From contig NC_133917.1 in NCBI RefSeq assembly GCF_964199755.1, forward strand, positions 4,407,967 to 4,471,966: a DNA stretch of 64,000 nucleotides, written 5' to 3'. The first letter of the stretch is position 1; each line of letters opens with the position of its first letter. The stretch is from Larus michahellis (Eukaryota > Chordata > Aves > Charadriiformes > Laridae). The position numbers and the translations under genes were made by a program. The notes beneath the pieces are model-generated. The model was given only the letters and a program-made list of their open reading frames with translations, did no database searches and was not told the DNA's origin. This document shows, piece by piece, positions 10,081 to 20,210 of the stretch.

Positions 10081-12480
10081 GCACCCCACCAAGACCCCGG
10101 AGCTGAGGGAACCACAGGGCCCCCCCTGCCCTACTCAGTCCTGCCGGGCCCAGCCTGGCGGGGGGAGAACGGGGCACGGAGGTGCTGGAAAGTGGGAGCG
10201 ATCCGTACTGGGGAGGTGGCCCCCAGCCTCTGGCCGGGGAGCGCGGAGGAGCCGAGCTGGAGCACGGCCCAGCGGTCCCGGGAGTGCTTGCGCTGGGGCT
10301 TCTAGCTAAAAAGAAAGGGGTTTCTGCCAAAGGGAACTTTTGCTTTTAAAATAAAACCCTGGATTTTTTTATTTAAAAAAAAAAAAAAGATTTAAATATA
10401 TATATATATATTTAAATAAGCCCCAAATAGCAGAGTGATGAGGCACGTCAGCCGGATACAAGCAGTTTGGATATGTGTCCTTGACACACTCCTCTTTCAA
10501 TGGGGCACCCCAGGGACTCTGGGGGTCACGCCAGGCTCCCCGGGACCGTCACTCCTCGGGGCCACCCCCCACGGGCCTGGGGAGATTGGATCTCCCTGCG
10601 TGGCCTTGGGCAAATCCCTGAGCAGCCGTGCAGGACGGGGACAACAAGCCTTCCTCCCACCCTCCGCTTCGCCCCCGGGCGCTCGGAAGCAGAAAAGGCA
10701 TTTTCTGGGAGACCTTGAGGCTTCGGGCGCCGCTGCAGCCGCCGGTTCTGCGACGAGCTGGGACCACAGCAGCCACCCACGCGCTGAGGACTCTCCCGCC
10801 GGGATCTGCCACCCCTTACACCGTGCCCGCACTCTTGCGCAGTGATTTGGTCCGGGATGTCCAAGCCAAAGCCACAGGGCTGCTGCGTAACCGGCCTCTG
10901 GGCAAATCCCTCCCGGGATCCCGCTAAAAGCTTTTTCACTGGGAACCCAGCCTGGCTACTGGTCCGAGTGGGTCGCAGCCGGGCAGGGAGAGATGGGGCA
11001 ATGCGGGGGCCGGATGAGGCCGGGCGCTGGCTGGAAAACACTTTGAGTAGCTTTTAAAATGCAGGGCGAGCGGTTCCCCATCCTGAAGTGCTGCTGGTCC
11101 AGTTTCCCCGCTGAGGCCCCAGGGACGGAGCAGACGTGGCGGGGGGGTTGGGACGGGGGTGGCATCACCTGGGGAGTCGGGGACGCTGCGGCAACGGGCG
11201 CGAAAGTTCCCGTTGGATTATTCTGCTGCAAAAGATGCGTTTTCTGCACCCTTGTCTCGAAGCCTGGCACGGCGGGGTGAACGCGCAGCCCGGGGGGCTC
11301 CTCCTGGCCCTTCTCACGGGGTGTTTTCTGTGTTTACAACGTTAAATACATTCCCCTTTCCCAGGAAACCACCAGCGCCGAAAGCTTTTCCCCTCTCAGC
11401 CGGGGACGGAGCCCCATGCTGCGGAGGGGGGATGATACGGGGATGGGGGGCACGGGGGCTGCCCCAAAACGCGGCTGCGAGGGCTGTGCCAGCGCCTTGT
11501 CCCAGCGCGGGGAGATGGGGGGGGGGGGTGGGTTCTCGCTTCCAGTCCCAACCTGTGCCTTGGTGTTGTGTGTGCACCCCCCACTGCCCGTGTGGGCATC
11601 TCCCCTCCCCCGGCATGGGCATCTCCCCCCTGCATGGGCATCTGCCCCCTGTGTGAGCATCTCCCCCCCTGGCCTGTGCGTCTCCCCCCCGGTGTGTGCG
11701 TCTCCCCCGTGCCACACCGATGGCCCCGGGAGGGCTCCGAAGCTGCTGTTTCCCAGGTGTCCATCCGTCGGCTCCGGGTGGCACCGGGTGTGCAACACGC
11801 ACAAACCTCACGCTACACCATACTGGGCTCCCAGTGCCGCATTTTTCCACTCCTCCCAGCCCCCGCAGCCCATTTTTAAGGAAACCTCCCCGGCTGCAGC
11901 CTACTCCTGCCGCAGCCCGAAGCGGGGTGGTGGAAGGAGAGTTCGGCACCCGCAAAGGCGGCTCCGGGTTCAAGGACCCTCCCTCCTGCCCAGTCCCTGT
12001 CGCCGGCTGGCAAAGGCCATCCGGGAGGGATTCTCCAGAGCTGCTCCCGCTCAGAAGGAGCTGGTGTTGGGATGGAAACACTGGCGGGGCAGCGGGCCAG
12101 GATCCGTGCGAGGGAGGATGCCGGATCAGCCGCTGCAGGGAGGGACCTTTGGAAAGTTCCCCAGCCTGCTGGAAAGCGCTCTGGGCTGCTTCGCGCTTTG
12201 CACATCAAGGATCCGCTCACCTTTGACAGGCCCCTGGGTCTCTGCTGACATGGGCAAGGGCTCCCCGCCTTGCACAGACATGCCCCCCCCATGCAAATGA
12301 GAGCCAATTAAGAGAAGGAGGAAGAGGTTTGAGGAAGGCGGGAGGCTCTTGGAGCGGCGTTTCCCCAGGGGAGCCCCACCTGAGCGGCTGCTGCGGGTGC
12401 AGCACAACGCGCCAAGGACGTGACACCTGCCTTGGCCCCACCAAGGACCGCGGGCGGTTCCTCTCCCCACATCTTGGCTG
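10081..12480. other. Intergenic GC-rich sequence without a recognised gene
   Basis: I see no supported exon here. It contains an A-rich tract with an AT palindrome (10371-10417) and a short C-rich tandem of 20-28-bp units reading gggcatctcccc or gtgcgtctcccc at 11590-11712. The motif ATGCAAAT (the octamer recognised by POU factors) lies at 12291-12298 in a locally AT-richer stretch (atgcaaatgagagccaatta). The remaining open frames are not conserved-looking. Confidence 0.5.
10390..10417. repeat. Perfect 28-bp AT palindrome
   Basis: The sequence from 10390 to 10417 is ATTTAAA, then alternating TA, then TTTAAAT. It equals its own reverse complement over all 28 bases. An A tract of about 14 bases precedes it. 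Such a sequence can extrude as a cruciform. Confidence 0.95.
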
Positions 12481-12486
12481 ATGCTT

Positions 12487-13069
12487 CCACCACCCCACCC
12501 CATCCCCATCCCACCCCACCCCATCCCATCCCATCTCATCCCACCCCATCCCCATCCCCATCCCATCTCATCCCACCCCATCCCATCTCATCCCACCCCA
12601 TCCCCATCCCATCTCATCCCACCCCACCCCATCCCCATCCCATCCCACCCCATCCCATCCCATCTCATCCCACCCCATCCCCATCCCACCCGACCCCACC
12701 CCACCCCATCCCCATCCCATCCCATCCCCATCCCATCCAATCCAACCCCATCCCACCCTACCCCATCCCCATCCCATCCCATCCCCATCCCATCCCATCC
12801 CCCCATCCCCATCGCATCTCACCCACCCCATCCCCATCCCACCCGACCCCATCCCATCCCATGTCATCCCACCCCATCCCATCTCATCCCACCCCACTCC
12901 ATCCCCATCCCATCCCCATCCCATCCAATCCAATCCCATCCCACCCACCCTACCTCATCCCCATCCCATCCCATCCCATCCCCCCATCCCCATCGCATCC
13001 CACCCACCCCATCCCCATTCCATCCCATCCCACCCCATCCCATCCCATTCTATCCCACCCCATCCCAGT
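12487..13069. repeat. CCCAT-type pentanucleotide/minisatellite array
   Basis: About 580 bp is built from (CCCAT)n with CCCC, CTCAT and CCACC variants. Larger blocks recur: catcccatccccccatccccatcgcatc appears near 12790 and again near 12970, about 180 bp apart. Open frames of 217 and 357 codons on plus and 126 on minus (Met-Gly-Trp-Asp-rich) come only from the repeat. Confidence 0.95.
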
Positions 13070-13489
13070 TTAGACCCAGCGACAAAGGGTGCCCCACCAC
13101 CCTGGCCAAAGCGCTCTCTCCCTGCCCCTTCACTGCTGTCTCCTCGCTTCCTCCCACCCTGCATTCCTGGGAACGGCTCCCAGCCCCGACGGAGTTCAGG
13201 AGACATTCCGAGGCCGTGGCTGGTGCAGCCGTGCTGGCGGCAGGATCAGCGCGGGATGGCCCCGCTCGCTCGGGAAGCGGGATGGCGCGTGGGGAGCGGG
13301 GCTGGCTATCTTCCCCGTGGCCCCCGCAGCCGCTGTGTGCCGTGGGTGCTGCTGGAGGTCTGAATCCCTCGGGAAATCAGGCGGTAGCATCCCACCACAG
13401 GGTGCGTGGTCCAGCGTCTCCAGAGATGGCAGGTCTGGAAACCCTGAACTGGCTCCATCCAGCCCAGTGTCCTGTCTTTACTGGACCAG
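13070..13489. other. Unique intergenic sequence
   Basis: This is 420 bp of unique GC-rich sequence between the CCCAT array and the LTR-like fragment. I see no gene, RNA or repeat that I can support. Confidence 0.5.
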
Positions 13490-13770
13490 TAAGATGCTTT
13501 AGGGATGGGATGTACCGGCACAGAGGTACCTGGTATGGTTTGAGAAACCCGTAATGGTTTATTGTCGTTTAGACAATTATTCCATCACCCGATGAGTCCT
13601 CCCCACCCGGGAAGGGGAATCGGGGAAAACAAGGATACACGAGGGTTGAAATATAAATAGATTTAATAGGATAAGAGTAAATAATTAACATTAATAATAC
13701 TGAAGAACCAATATCGATCCCAATACCAGCGTAAGGATCATACCCGGCCCATTCTACCAGAGGAAGCCGT
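13490..13770 (-). mobile_element. Probable LTR/endogenous-retrovirus-derived fragment
   Basis: On the minus strand an AT-rich segment (ATTATTAATGTTAATTATTT near 13690, then CTATTTATATTTCAACCC) is followed by a GGGAAGG/GGGTGGGGAGGA segment. It then reads GTCTAAACGACAATAAACCATTACGG, with an AATAAA signal close to the end, and finishes TCAAACCATACC. This layout (AT-rich upstream region, late poly(A) signal) is typical of a retroviral LTR 3' half, and the text resembles dispersed bird repeats I have seen. No retroviral gene is visible. The assignment is from pattern memory and needs a repeat-library match. Confidence 0.4.
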
Positions 13771-14820
13771 GTGCTCCCCGCCAACGTGGGACCCTGCGAG
13801 CGCTGCGGCCGCGGGAGGAAGGGAAGGGCTCGGGGCTCCGGCACCGGGGCGAGGAGTGCTCAGGATGGCAGCCATCAGGGGAGAGCGAGAGAGAACTCAG
13901 CAAACTCTCTGGTTTCTCTGGAAAGTGCCATCCATGGGATGGAATAACCCCGGTGGCAGCTTGGGGCGAGTGCCCGGGTCTCGCTCCTCCCCGTCCCCGC
14001 ACCTCAAAAACACCGAGCCCTTGAAACCCGCCCCCCAGAGCTGGCGATAAAGTAAATATTTTCACCGATTCAGGCACTAGAGTCTTCTAAAAGTGCAGTT
14101 TTCCCGGGCACGAGAGGAGAAATCAGTCCCATGTGGCTCAAAGCGGGGCAGTACCGCTGAGCTCTGGGGGAGGTCACACATCCGATGGCAGCGCGGGATC
14201 CCAGTCGGGGAGAAACCCAGCGTCCGCCATCCCCGGCTGCTGCTGCGCCCGTGCCCTTCCCCAGGTGCCAACCAGGCGCAGGAATGCCAGAGGAACGCCG
14301 GAGGATTGTCAGCTGCGCTCCGGCCGTGTGCCGAGCTGCCGTGCCGGGTCACCGGCTCCAGCCTCGGGGACGCGTTTCCAACAGGCTGCACCGGCTCCCG
14401 GGGCTGGTTGGCTCCGAGCAGAACTCCCGCCTCGCCAGAAAATGCAAACAGGGCAGCTCTGCTTTATCTGACTCTTTATCGCTGTATTGAACTTGCTCAT
14501 TTTATCTGCGCTTGAATAATAATTAATCTCCCGGAGCGGGCGGGCCCGGCCCCGTGGAAAGGCGCCTTTCGTGCGGAGCGTGTTTGGCTTCTGGGACCTG
14601 CTGGAGCCGGGTGACTTCACAGAGGGAGAGTTTTCGGCTGCTGCTCCCAGACCTTTCCCAGTGAAACTGGCGGTGCCGGTGTCGGTGCTGGTTGATCCCT
14701 CAAATCTCACCAGCGCTCGGACCTTCAGTGGCGTGGGCTGGGAGCGATGCACATCCCCTGACAAAATCCTTCAGGACTCGGATAATTCATAAGAACGGCT
14801 GTTATCGCCCGGGTTTTGAC

Positions 14821-14851
<31 letters not shown>

Positions 14852-15560
14852 AAATTATTCCCATTTTCCTGCGTAGTTCAGGGCACAAATGACTTAGTGT
14901 TGCTTTGTCACCTCCCGTCTCCCTGCGATTTACAGCCCGGCGGCGGTGCCCCCGGCGCGGGTACCTCCAGCCCGAGCCCCCCCTTCAATGCTGGAGCCAG
15001 GGGCTGGCCGCCGCCCGCCGCCTCCCCATTGTTCGTTAGCACAAATCACTAATTTCAGAGCTGCTCTGACACGCACCCGCTGCCCCCCCATCACCGAGGG
15101 ACCTCGGCGGCAGCTCCCCGGAGCTGAGTCTCCGGCAAGACGTGCCCGTTCCCTGGGAGATGAGAAGCTCCCCGAGGCCTGGGAGCTGTGACCAGCGTTC
15201 CCAGTCGGCATCTCTTCAATAAACCCCACCGGCGGGATTGGGAAACCCATCCCGGCCCCTTCCCAGGGGCTGTAAATCAGCGCAGGGCTTGCAGGGTGAC
15301 AGGGAAGGCTGGTGTCTACTCCCCGGGGCTCGCCGTGGCCCCGGCTCCCCATGTCCCGGCACACGGCAAAGCCGTCCCCCTTGGTGGTGGGGAAGGTGGC
15401 AGGGACGGCAGTGGGGCGGGAGGTGGTGGTCGTGTTTTGGGGTCGTTTCCCTGGTTGAGGGACTCGGCATTCCCAGGGCGAGTGCCCAGACGTTGCCTAC
15501 AGCTTGGAGCTTTAAATAGCTGTGCATAAATAAAGGTGGCAGCAGAAATAGTCTGTCCCG
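13771..15560. other. Intergenic sequence with a 29-base A tract
   Basis: No supported gene. An uninterrupted run of about 29 A lies at 14821-14849 with no obvious retroposon attached. A short AT-rich block at about 14455-14530 (tttatctgactctttatcgc, later gaataataattaatctc) stands out from the GC-rich surroundings and may be a conserved regulatory element, but nothing in it can be named. Confidence 0.45.
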
Positions 15561-15564
15561 AGGC

Positions 15565-16375
15565 AATGGGGAGGACTGGGAGGATGGGGCAATGGTGGAG
15601 ACTGGGAGGATGAGACATTGGTGAGGAGTGGGAGGATGAGGTGATGTTGGAGACTGGGAGGATGGGACAATGGTGGAGACTGGGAGGATGAGGTGATGTT
15701 GGGGACTGGGAGGATGAGGTGATGGTGAGGACTGGGAGGATGAGGTGATGGTGAGGACTGGGAGGATGAGGTGATGGTGAGGACTGGGAGGATGGGGCAA
15801 TGGTGGGGACTGGGAGGATGGGGTGATGGTGAGGACTGGGAGGATGGGGCGAGGGTGAGGAGTGGGAGGATGAGGTGATGGTGGGGAGTGGGAGGATGAG
15901 GTGATGGTAGAGACTGGGAGGATGGGACGATGGTGAGGACTGGGAGGATGGGGTGATGGTGAGGACTGGGAGGATGAGGTGATGGTAGAGACTGGGAGGA
16001 TGGGACGATGGTGAGGACTGGGAGGATGGAGTGACGCTGAGGACTGGGAGGATGAGATGATGGTAGAGACTGGGAGGATGGGGTGATGGTGGAGACTGGG
16101 AGGATGAGACATTGGTGAAGACTGGGAGGATGGGGCGATGGTGAGGACTGGGAGGATGAGATGATGGTGAGGAGTGGGAGGATGAAGTGACGGTGAGGAC
16201 TGGGAGGATGAGATGATGGTGAGGAGTGGGAGGATGAGATGATGGTGAGGACTGGGAGGATGGGGCAATGGTGAGGACTGGGAGGATGGAGTGACGCTGA
16301 GGACTGGGAGGATGAGATGATGGTGAGGACTGGGAGGATGGGGCAATGGTGAGGACTGGGAGGATGAGGTGAAAG
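15565..16375. repeat. 26-bp minisatellite (GGATGAGGTGATGGTGAGGACTGGGA type)
   Basis: About 31 copies of a 26-bp unit; for example, successive copies of gatggtgagg start at 15721 and 15747. Variants include ggggcaatgg, ttggagact and gagtgacgctg. Since 26 is not a multiple of three, all three minus frames cycle through the same 26-residue repeat, which explains the 457- and 369-codon minus frames rich in His, Pro and Ser. Confidence 0.95.
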
Positions 16376-17090
16376 CAATGGGCAGGGGAAAAATTGGGGG
16401 GTGATGGCCATGGGGCTGGGGTGCAGCTCTGCCGAGGACAAGGGTCCCAGCTGAGCCCCCAGCTGTGTCTGCGCTGGGGGGTGCTGCTTCAGCAGGGACC
16501 GCTGGCAGCTCAGACCCCTCCAGCCCACCCCAAAATCCTCTCCAGGCGTTTTCTGGGGCGTTTTCCCAGCCTTTCCTCTGTGCCAGCAAGAGCTACGTGG
16601 CCAATTTAAAGCCCCCTCCATCTCCAGGCTCCTCTCCGCTTCTTTCGTAAATCAAATTGGGGATAAAATAGCATTCCAGGAACGCAGCGAGCCGGCCCCG
16701 GCTTTCTGTGGGAAAAGCAGCAAACGCGGAGTGTCAGCACTGAATAAAGCTTGAGAGATGTCAGGCTCATTCTCTTTATAGCTCCAGGGCTGGCCTTTCC
16801 CAGCCAGGACCGGGTACCCGCGCCGACGGCAGCTCCCGAGGGACACCCCCGGCGTGTGGTGGGGCCGTGCCAGCCCGGCACCGCGGCGGGCGGCTGTCGG
16901 GGTTCAGGGGTTCTGGGGACAAGGGTGATGGGTTTGGACAGGCAGCGTGCGAGAGCAGGGGCAGCAAACGGCACATGGGGGCGAGGGGCGGCCTCGGTGG
17001 CAGGTGCCGTGGGCTTGGGTTGAGCAGCTGACTCTGCTGCGTGTCGGCCGTGCGAGGACGGGGTTTATTTCCCCCGGATGTAAAAACAGT
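16376..17090. other. Unique intergenic sequence
   Basis: No gene recognised. A locally AT-richer stretch at about 16640-16790 (aaatcaaattggggataaaa, and later gaataaagcttgagag) interrupts GC-rich sequence and could be regulatory. There is no direct evidence for a function. Confidence 0.4.
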
Positions 17091-17484
17091 CATAGAATCA
17101 CAGAATGGTTGGAGTTGGAAGGGACCTTAAGGCTCATCCAGTGCCACCCCCTGCCCTGGGCAGGGACACCTCCCACCAGCCCAGGTTGCTCCAAGCCCTG
17201 GCCAACCTGGCCTTGAACCCCTCCAGGGATGGGGCAGCCACAGCTTCTCTGGGCAACCTGGGCCAGGGGCTCACCACCCTCACAGTGCCTCAGATCTCAC
17301 CTAAATCTCCCCTCTTTCAGGTTAAAACTGTTCCCCCTTTTCCCGTGGCTCCCCTCCCTGCTCCAGAGTCCCTCCCCAGCTTTCCTGGAGCCCCTTGATG
17401 GACTGGCAGGGGCTGGAAGGTCTCCCCGGAGCCTTCTCTTCTCCAGGCTGAACCCCCCCAGCTCTCTCAGCCTGTCCCCACAGC
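17091..17484 (-). mobile_element. CR1 LINE 3' fragment, left arm of an inverted pair
   Basis: It starts catagaatcacagaatggttggagttggaagggacc on the plus strand (reversed CR1 3' end). It ends abruptly inside the 3' UTR block at ctgtccccacag, where the opposite-strand CR1 begins with no spacer. It is closely similar to the copies at 577 and 3541. Confidence 0.85.
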
Positions 17485-18357
17485 AAGTTTGCTGGTGACA
17501 CAGAACTGGGAGGAGTGGGTGACACCCCAGAAGGCTGTGCCACTATCCAGTGAGACCTGGCCAGGCGGGAGAGTTGGGCAGAGGGGAACCTCATGAAGTT
17601 CAACAAAGGGCAAGTGGCGGGTCCTGCACCTGGGGAGGAATAACCCCCTGCACCAGGACAGGTTGGGGGCTGACCTGCTGGAGAGCAGCTCTGCAGAGAG
17701 GGACCGGGGTGTCCTGGTGGACAACAAGTTGCCCATGGGCTGGCAATGTGCCCTTGTGGCCAAGAAGGCCAGTGGTCTCCTGTGAGGCATTGAAACGAGC
17801 GTGGCCGCAGGGCGAGGGAGGTCATCCTCCCCCTCCACTCTGCCCTGGGAAGGCCACAGCTGGAGCACTGGGTCCAGTTCTGGGCTCCCCAGTTCCAGAA
17901 GGACGGGGAACTGCTGAAGAGAGTCCAGCGGAGGCTACGGAGATGATCCAGGGAATGGAGCATCTCTGTGCTGGGGACAGGCTGAGAGCCCCGGGGCTGT
18001 TCCGCCCAGAGAAGAGTGGGCTGAGGGGGGATCTCATCAACGCTCATCAATATCTAAAGGCCTGGGGGGGAGAGGATGGGGCCAGACTCTTCTCAGTGGT
18101 GGCCTGGGACGGGACAAGGGGCAACGGGCACAAACTGGAACACGGGAAATTCCATCTCAACCTGAGGATAAACTTCTTTCCCGTGAGGGTGGCTGGCACA
18201 GGCTGCCCGGAGAGGGCGCGGGGTCTCCTCTGGAGAGATTCCAACCCACCGGGACACGATGCTGTGGGACCTGCTCTGGGTGACCCTGATTTGGCAGGGG
18301 GGGTTGGAGGAGATGATCTCCAGAGCTCCCTTCCAACCCCCACCATTCCGTGATTGA
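17485..18357 (+). mobile_element. CR1 LINE 3' part, right arm of an inverted pair
   Basis: The plus strand begins in the reverse transcriptase end region (tttgctggtgacacagaactggga), reads on through catgaagttcaacaaagggcaag, and continues through the 3' UTR to accattccgtgattga at 18357. Frameshifts break the coding sequence. It joins the minus-strand CR1 at 17484 head to head, so both 3' ends point outward. The 3' UTR belongs to a different CR1 subtype from the left arm. Confidence 0.85.
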
Positions 18358-19670
18358 CCCTGTGCGATGCGCGGGGGCTGTTAATAACCCCGGGCCCGTC
18401 CCCAAGAGGAGCCGCAGACGCACGGGGCAGCGAAACGCCGAAACCTGCTTCCCTCCTGCCAGCGCTACCCAAAGGTAGAACAAGTTAAACGCTGGTGTTT
18501 CCTTTACACCCCCTATTTTTCCATTGTTTCATGAAAATTGGTGGTGGGGTCTGGTGCCTATTCAGAGAAGAAACTCGAGAAGAAATGGCTGAACTCTTTG
18601 TGTTACTGACGGGTCTATTTGCTGGCAGATGTTTGTAGAAGAAATCTTTTATATTTATCATCTCTTTGGCTTACCAGGACAAGATAACAAATTGGTGTTG
18701 AAAATACGATTCTGGGGTAAAATGGCTTTAAATTACTGCCCTCTGAGCATGTTGCTTTATTCTTTAATGTAGCTACTTTATGTATTTCTTTTCCTCAAAC
18801 TATATATATTTCCTTTTTATTGGCTAAGCCTTTCCTAATTTATATTTTCATTACTTTGATTAATACTACTTCCACCGTGACATTATTATTCCAACGCAGT
18901 TTTGCAAGTGTCTTACTGAAACACTTGGCGTTAAATAATCTTCGGATTTAGCCTGCATGATTTGTAATTTAATAAGCAGTCCCACTTCTGCGTTTTGTCT
19001 CCTAATTGGTACAGAATTAGCAGCTATTCTTGAATTAACGCAAGCTATTGTATGTTTTTTGGGGGTTGTTTTTTTTTTTTTTGGTGTTGAAAAGAAAACA
19101 GCTATAGGTATTATTTTAGCCGGAGTGGATTAGCTGTGTCTATAGCCATATTAGCCATTTTAGGATCAGCAATTGGATTATAACTTGAGCAGGAATTTGC
19201 TGCCGTGGAGGTGATGCTGCTCTTTTAGGAAGGAAGATTTCAATCTCCCAGGCAGCCGCATTTGATGCTCCTTTAATTATCATTCGGCGAACGTGATGCA
19301 TCTTGTTCTCCCGGTATTTCCATAGCCAGTTGGCTGCTTCCAATTCTTCCTGAAACATGATTCCCAGATTTGCGTCTCTGAAGAGCTGCGAACGCCTCAG
19401 ATCTGAATCCAGCGAGGCTTTATCATCAGCCCTCCAGAAACCGGTGGCTTCCACCCCCCTGCGCAGACAAAGTGGCTCTAAATCAGGAACAATCAGCGTC
19501 GCGGTTGGTCTAGAAGTGGCAGAATTTGCTTGGGAAGAGCCAGATTGAAGTGAGCCCTTGGCCGCGTTGGGTTGTGCCGGGGTGGGGGGGAAGGCACGGG
19601 GTGCAGGCAGCAGCGGCCAGCGGGTCTCAGAGCTCCAAGGTGTGGGTTTGCCTGGCAAAAGGACATTTCC
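18358..19670. other. AT-rich island without a recognised gene
   Basis: From about 18480 to 19420 the base composition turns clearly AT-rich (for example aactatatatatttccttttta near 18800) against GC-rich surroundings. A 188-codon minus-strand frame (19706-19140) includes the stretch MFQEELEAANWLWKYRENKMH. It has no splice or homology support that I can give. The block may be a conserved regulatory region or an old, unrecognised element. Confidence 0.4.
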
Positions 19671-19675
19671 TAACC

Positions 19676-20210
19676 CAAATCCAGCCCTAAACTCAACCCT
19701 AAGCAACCCCTAGCCCTAAACCTGCCTGAATTTAACCCTAACCCCAACCCAGTCCATCCCTGGACTCAACCCTAACCCAACGCTAACCCAACCCCTAGCC
19801 CTAACACTAACCCTAAACTTAACCCCAACCCAGTCCATCGCTGGACTCAACTCTAACCCAACGCTAACCCAACGCCAACCCAACCCCTGGCCCTAAACCT
19901 GCCTGAATTTAACCCTAACGCTAACCCTAACCCAGTCCATCACTGGACTCAACCCTAACCCAACCCTAACCCAACGCCAACCCAACACCTGGCCCTAAAC
20001 CTGCCTGAATTTAACCCTAACGCTAACCCCAACCCAGTCCATCACTGGACTCAACCCCAACCCAACGCCAGCCCAACCCCTAGCCCTAAACCTGCCTGAA
20101 TTTAACCCTAACCCCAACCCAGTCCATCACTGGACTCAACCCCAACCCAACCCCTAGCCCTAAACCTGCCTAAATTTAACCCTAACACTAACCCCAACCC
20201 ATTCCATCCC
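19676..20210. repeat. Telomere-like degenerate minisatellite with a recurring hairpin motif
   Basis: This is 535 bp of AACCCTAACCC-type sequence, variants of the vertebrate telomere repeat CCCTAA. Two longer motifs recur in it. cctgcctgaatttaaccctaac starts at 19721, 19899, 20000, 20091 and (one change) 20165. agtccatcNctggact starts at 19751, 19832, 19934, 20036 and 20121, and its arms AGTCC/GGACT are inverted repeats. The array is thus a compound repeat of about 75-180 bp units with telomere-like filler, not a pure telomeric tract. Confidence 0.9.

Noticed and set aside
15216..16621. 457- and 369-codon minus frames rich in His, Ser and Pro
   Set aside because: They are translations of the 26-bp array in different phases of the same unit.
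19140..19706. 188-codon minus frame as a gene or retroviral env relic
   Set aside because: No motif could be confirmed. Kept only as a finding for conservation testing.
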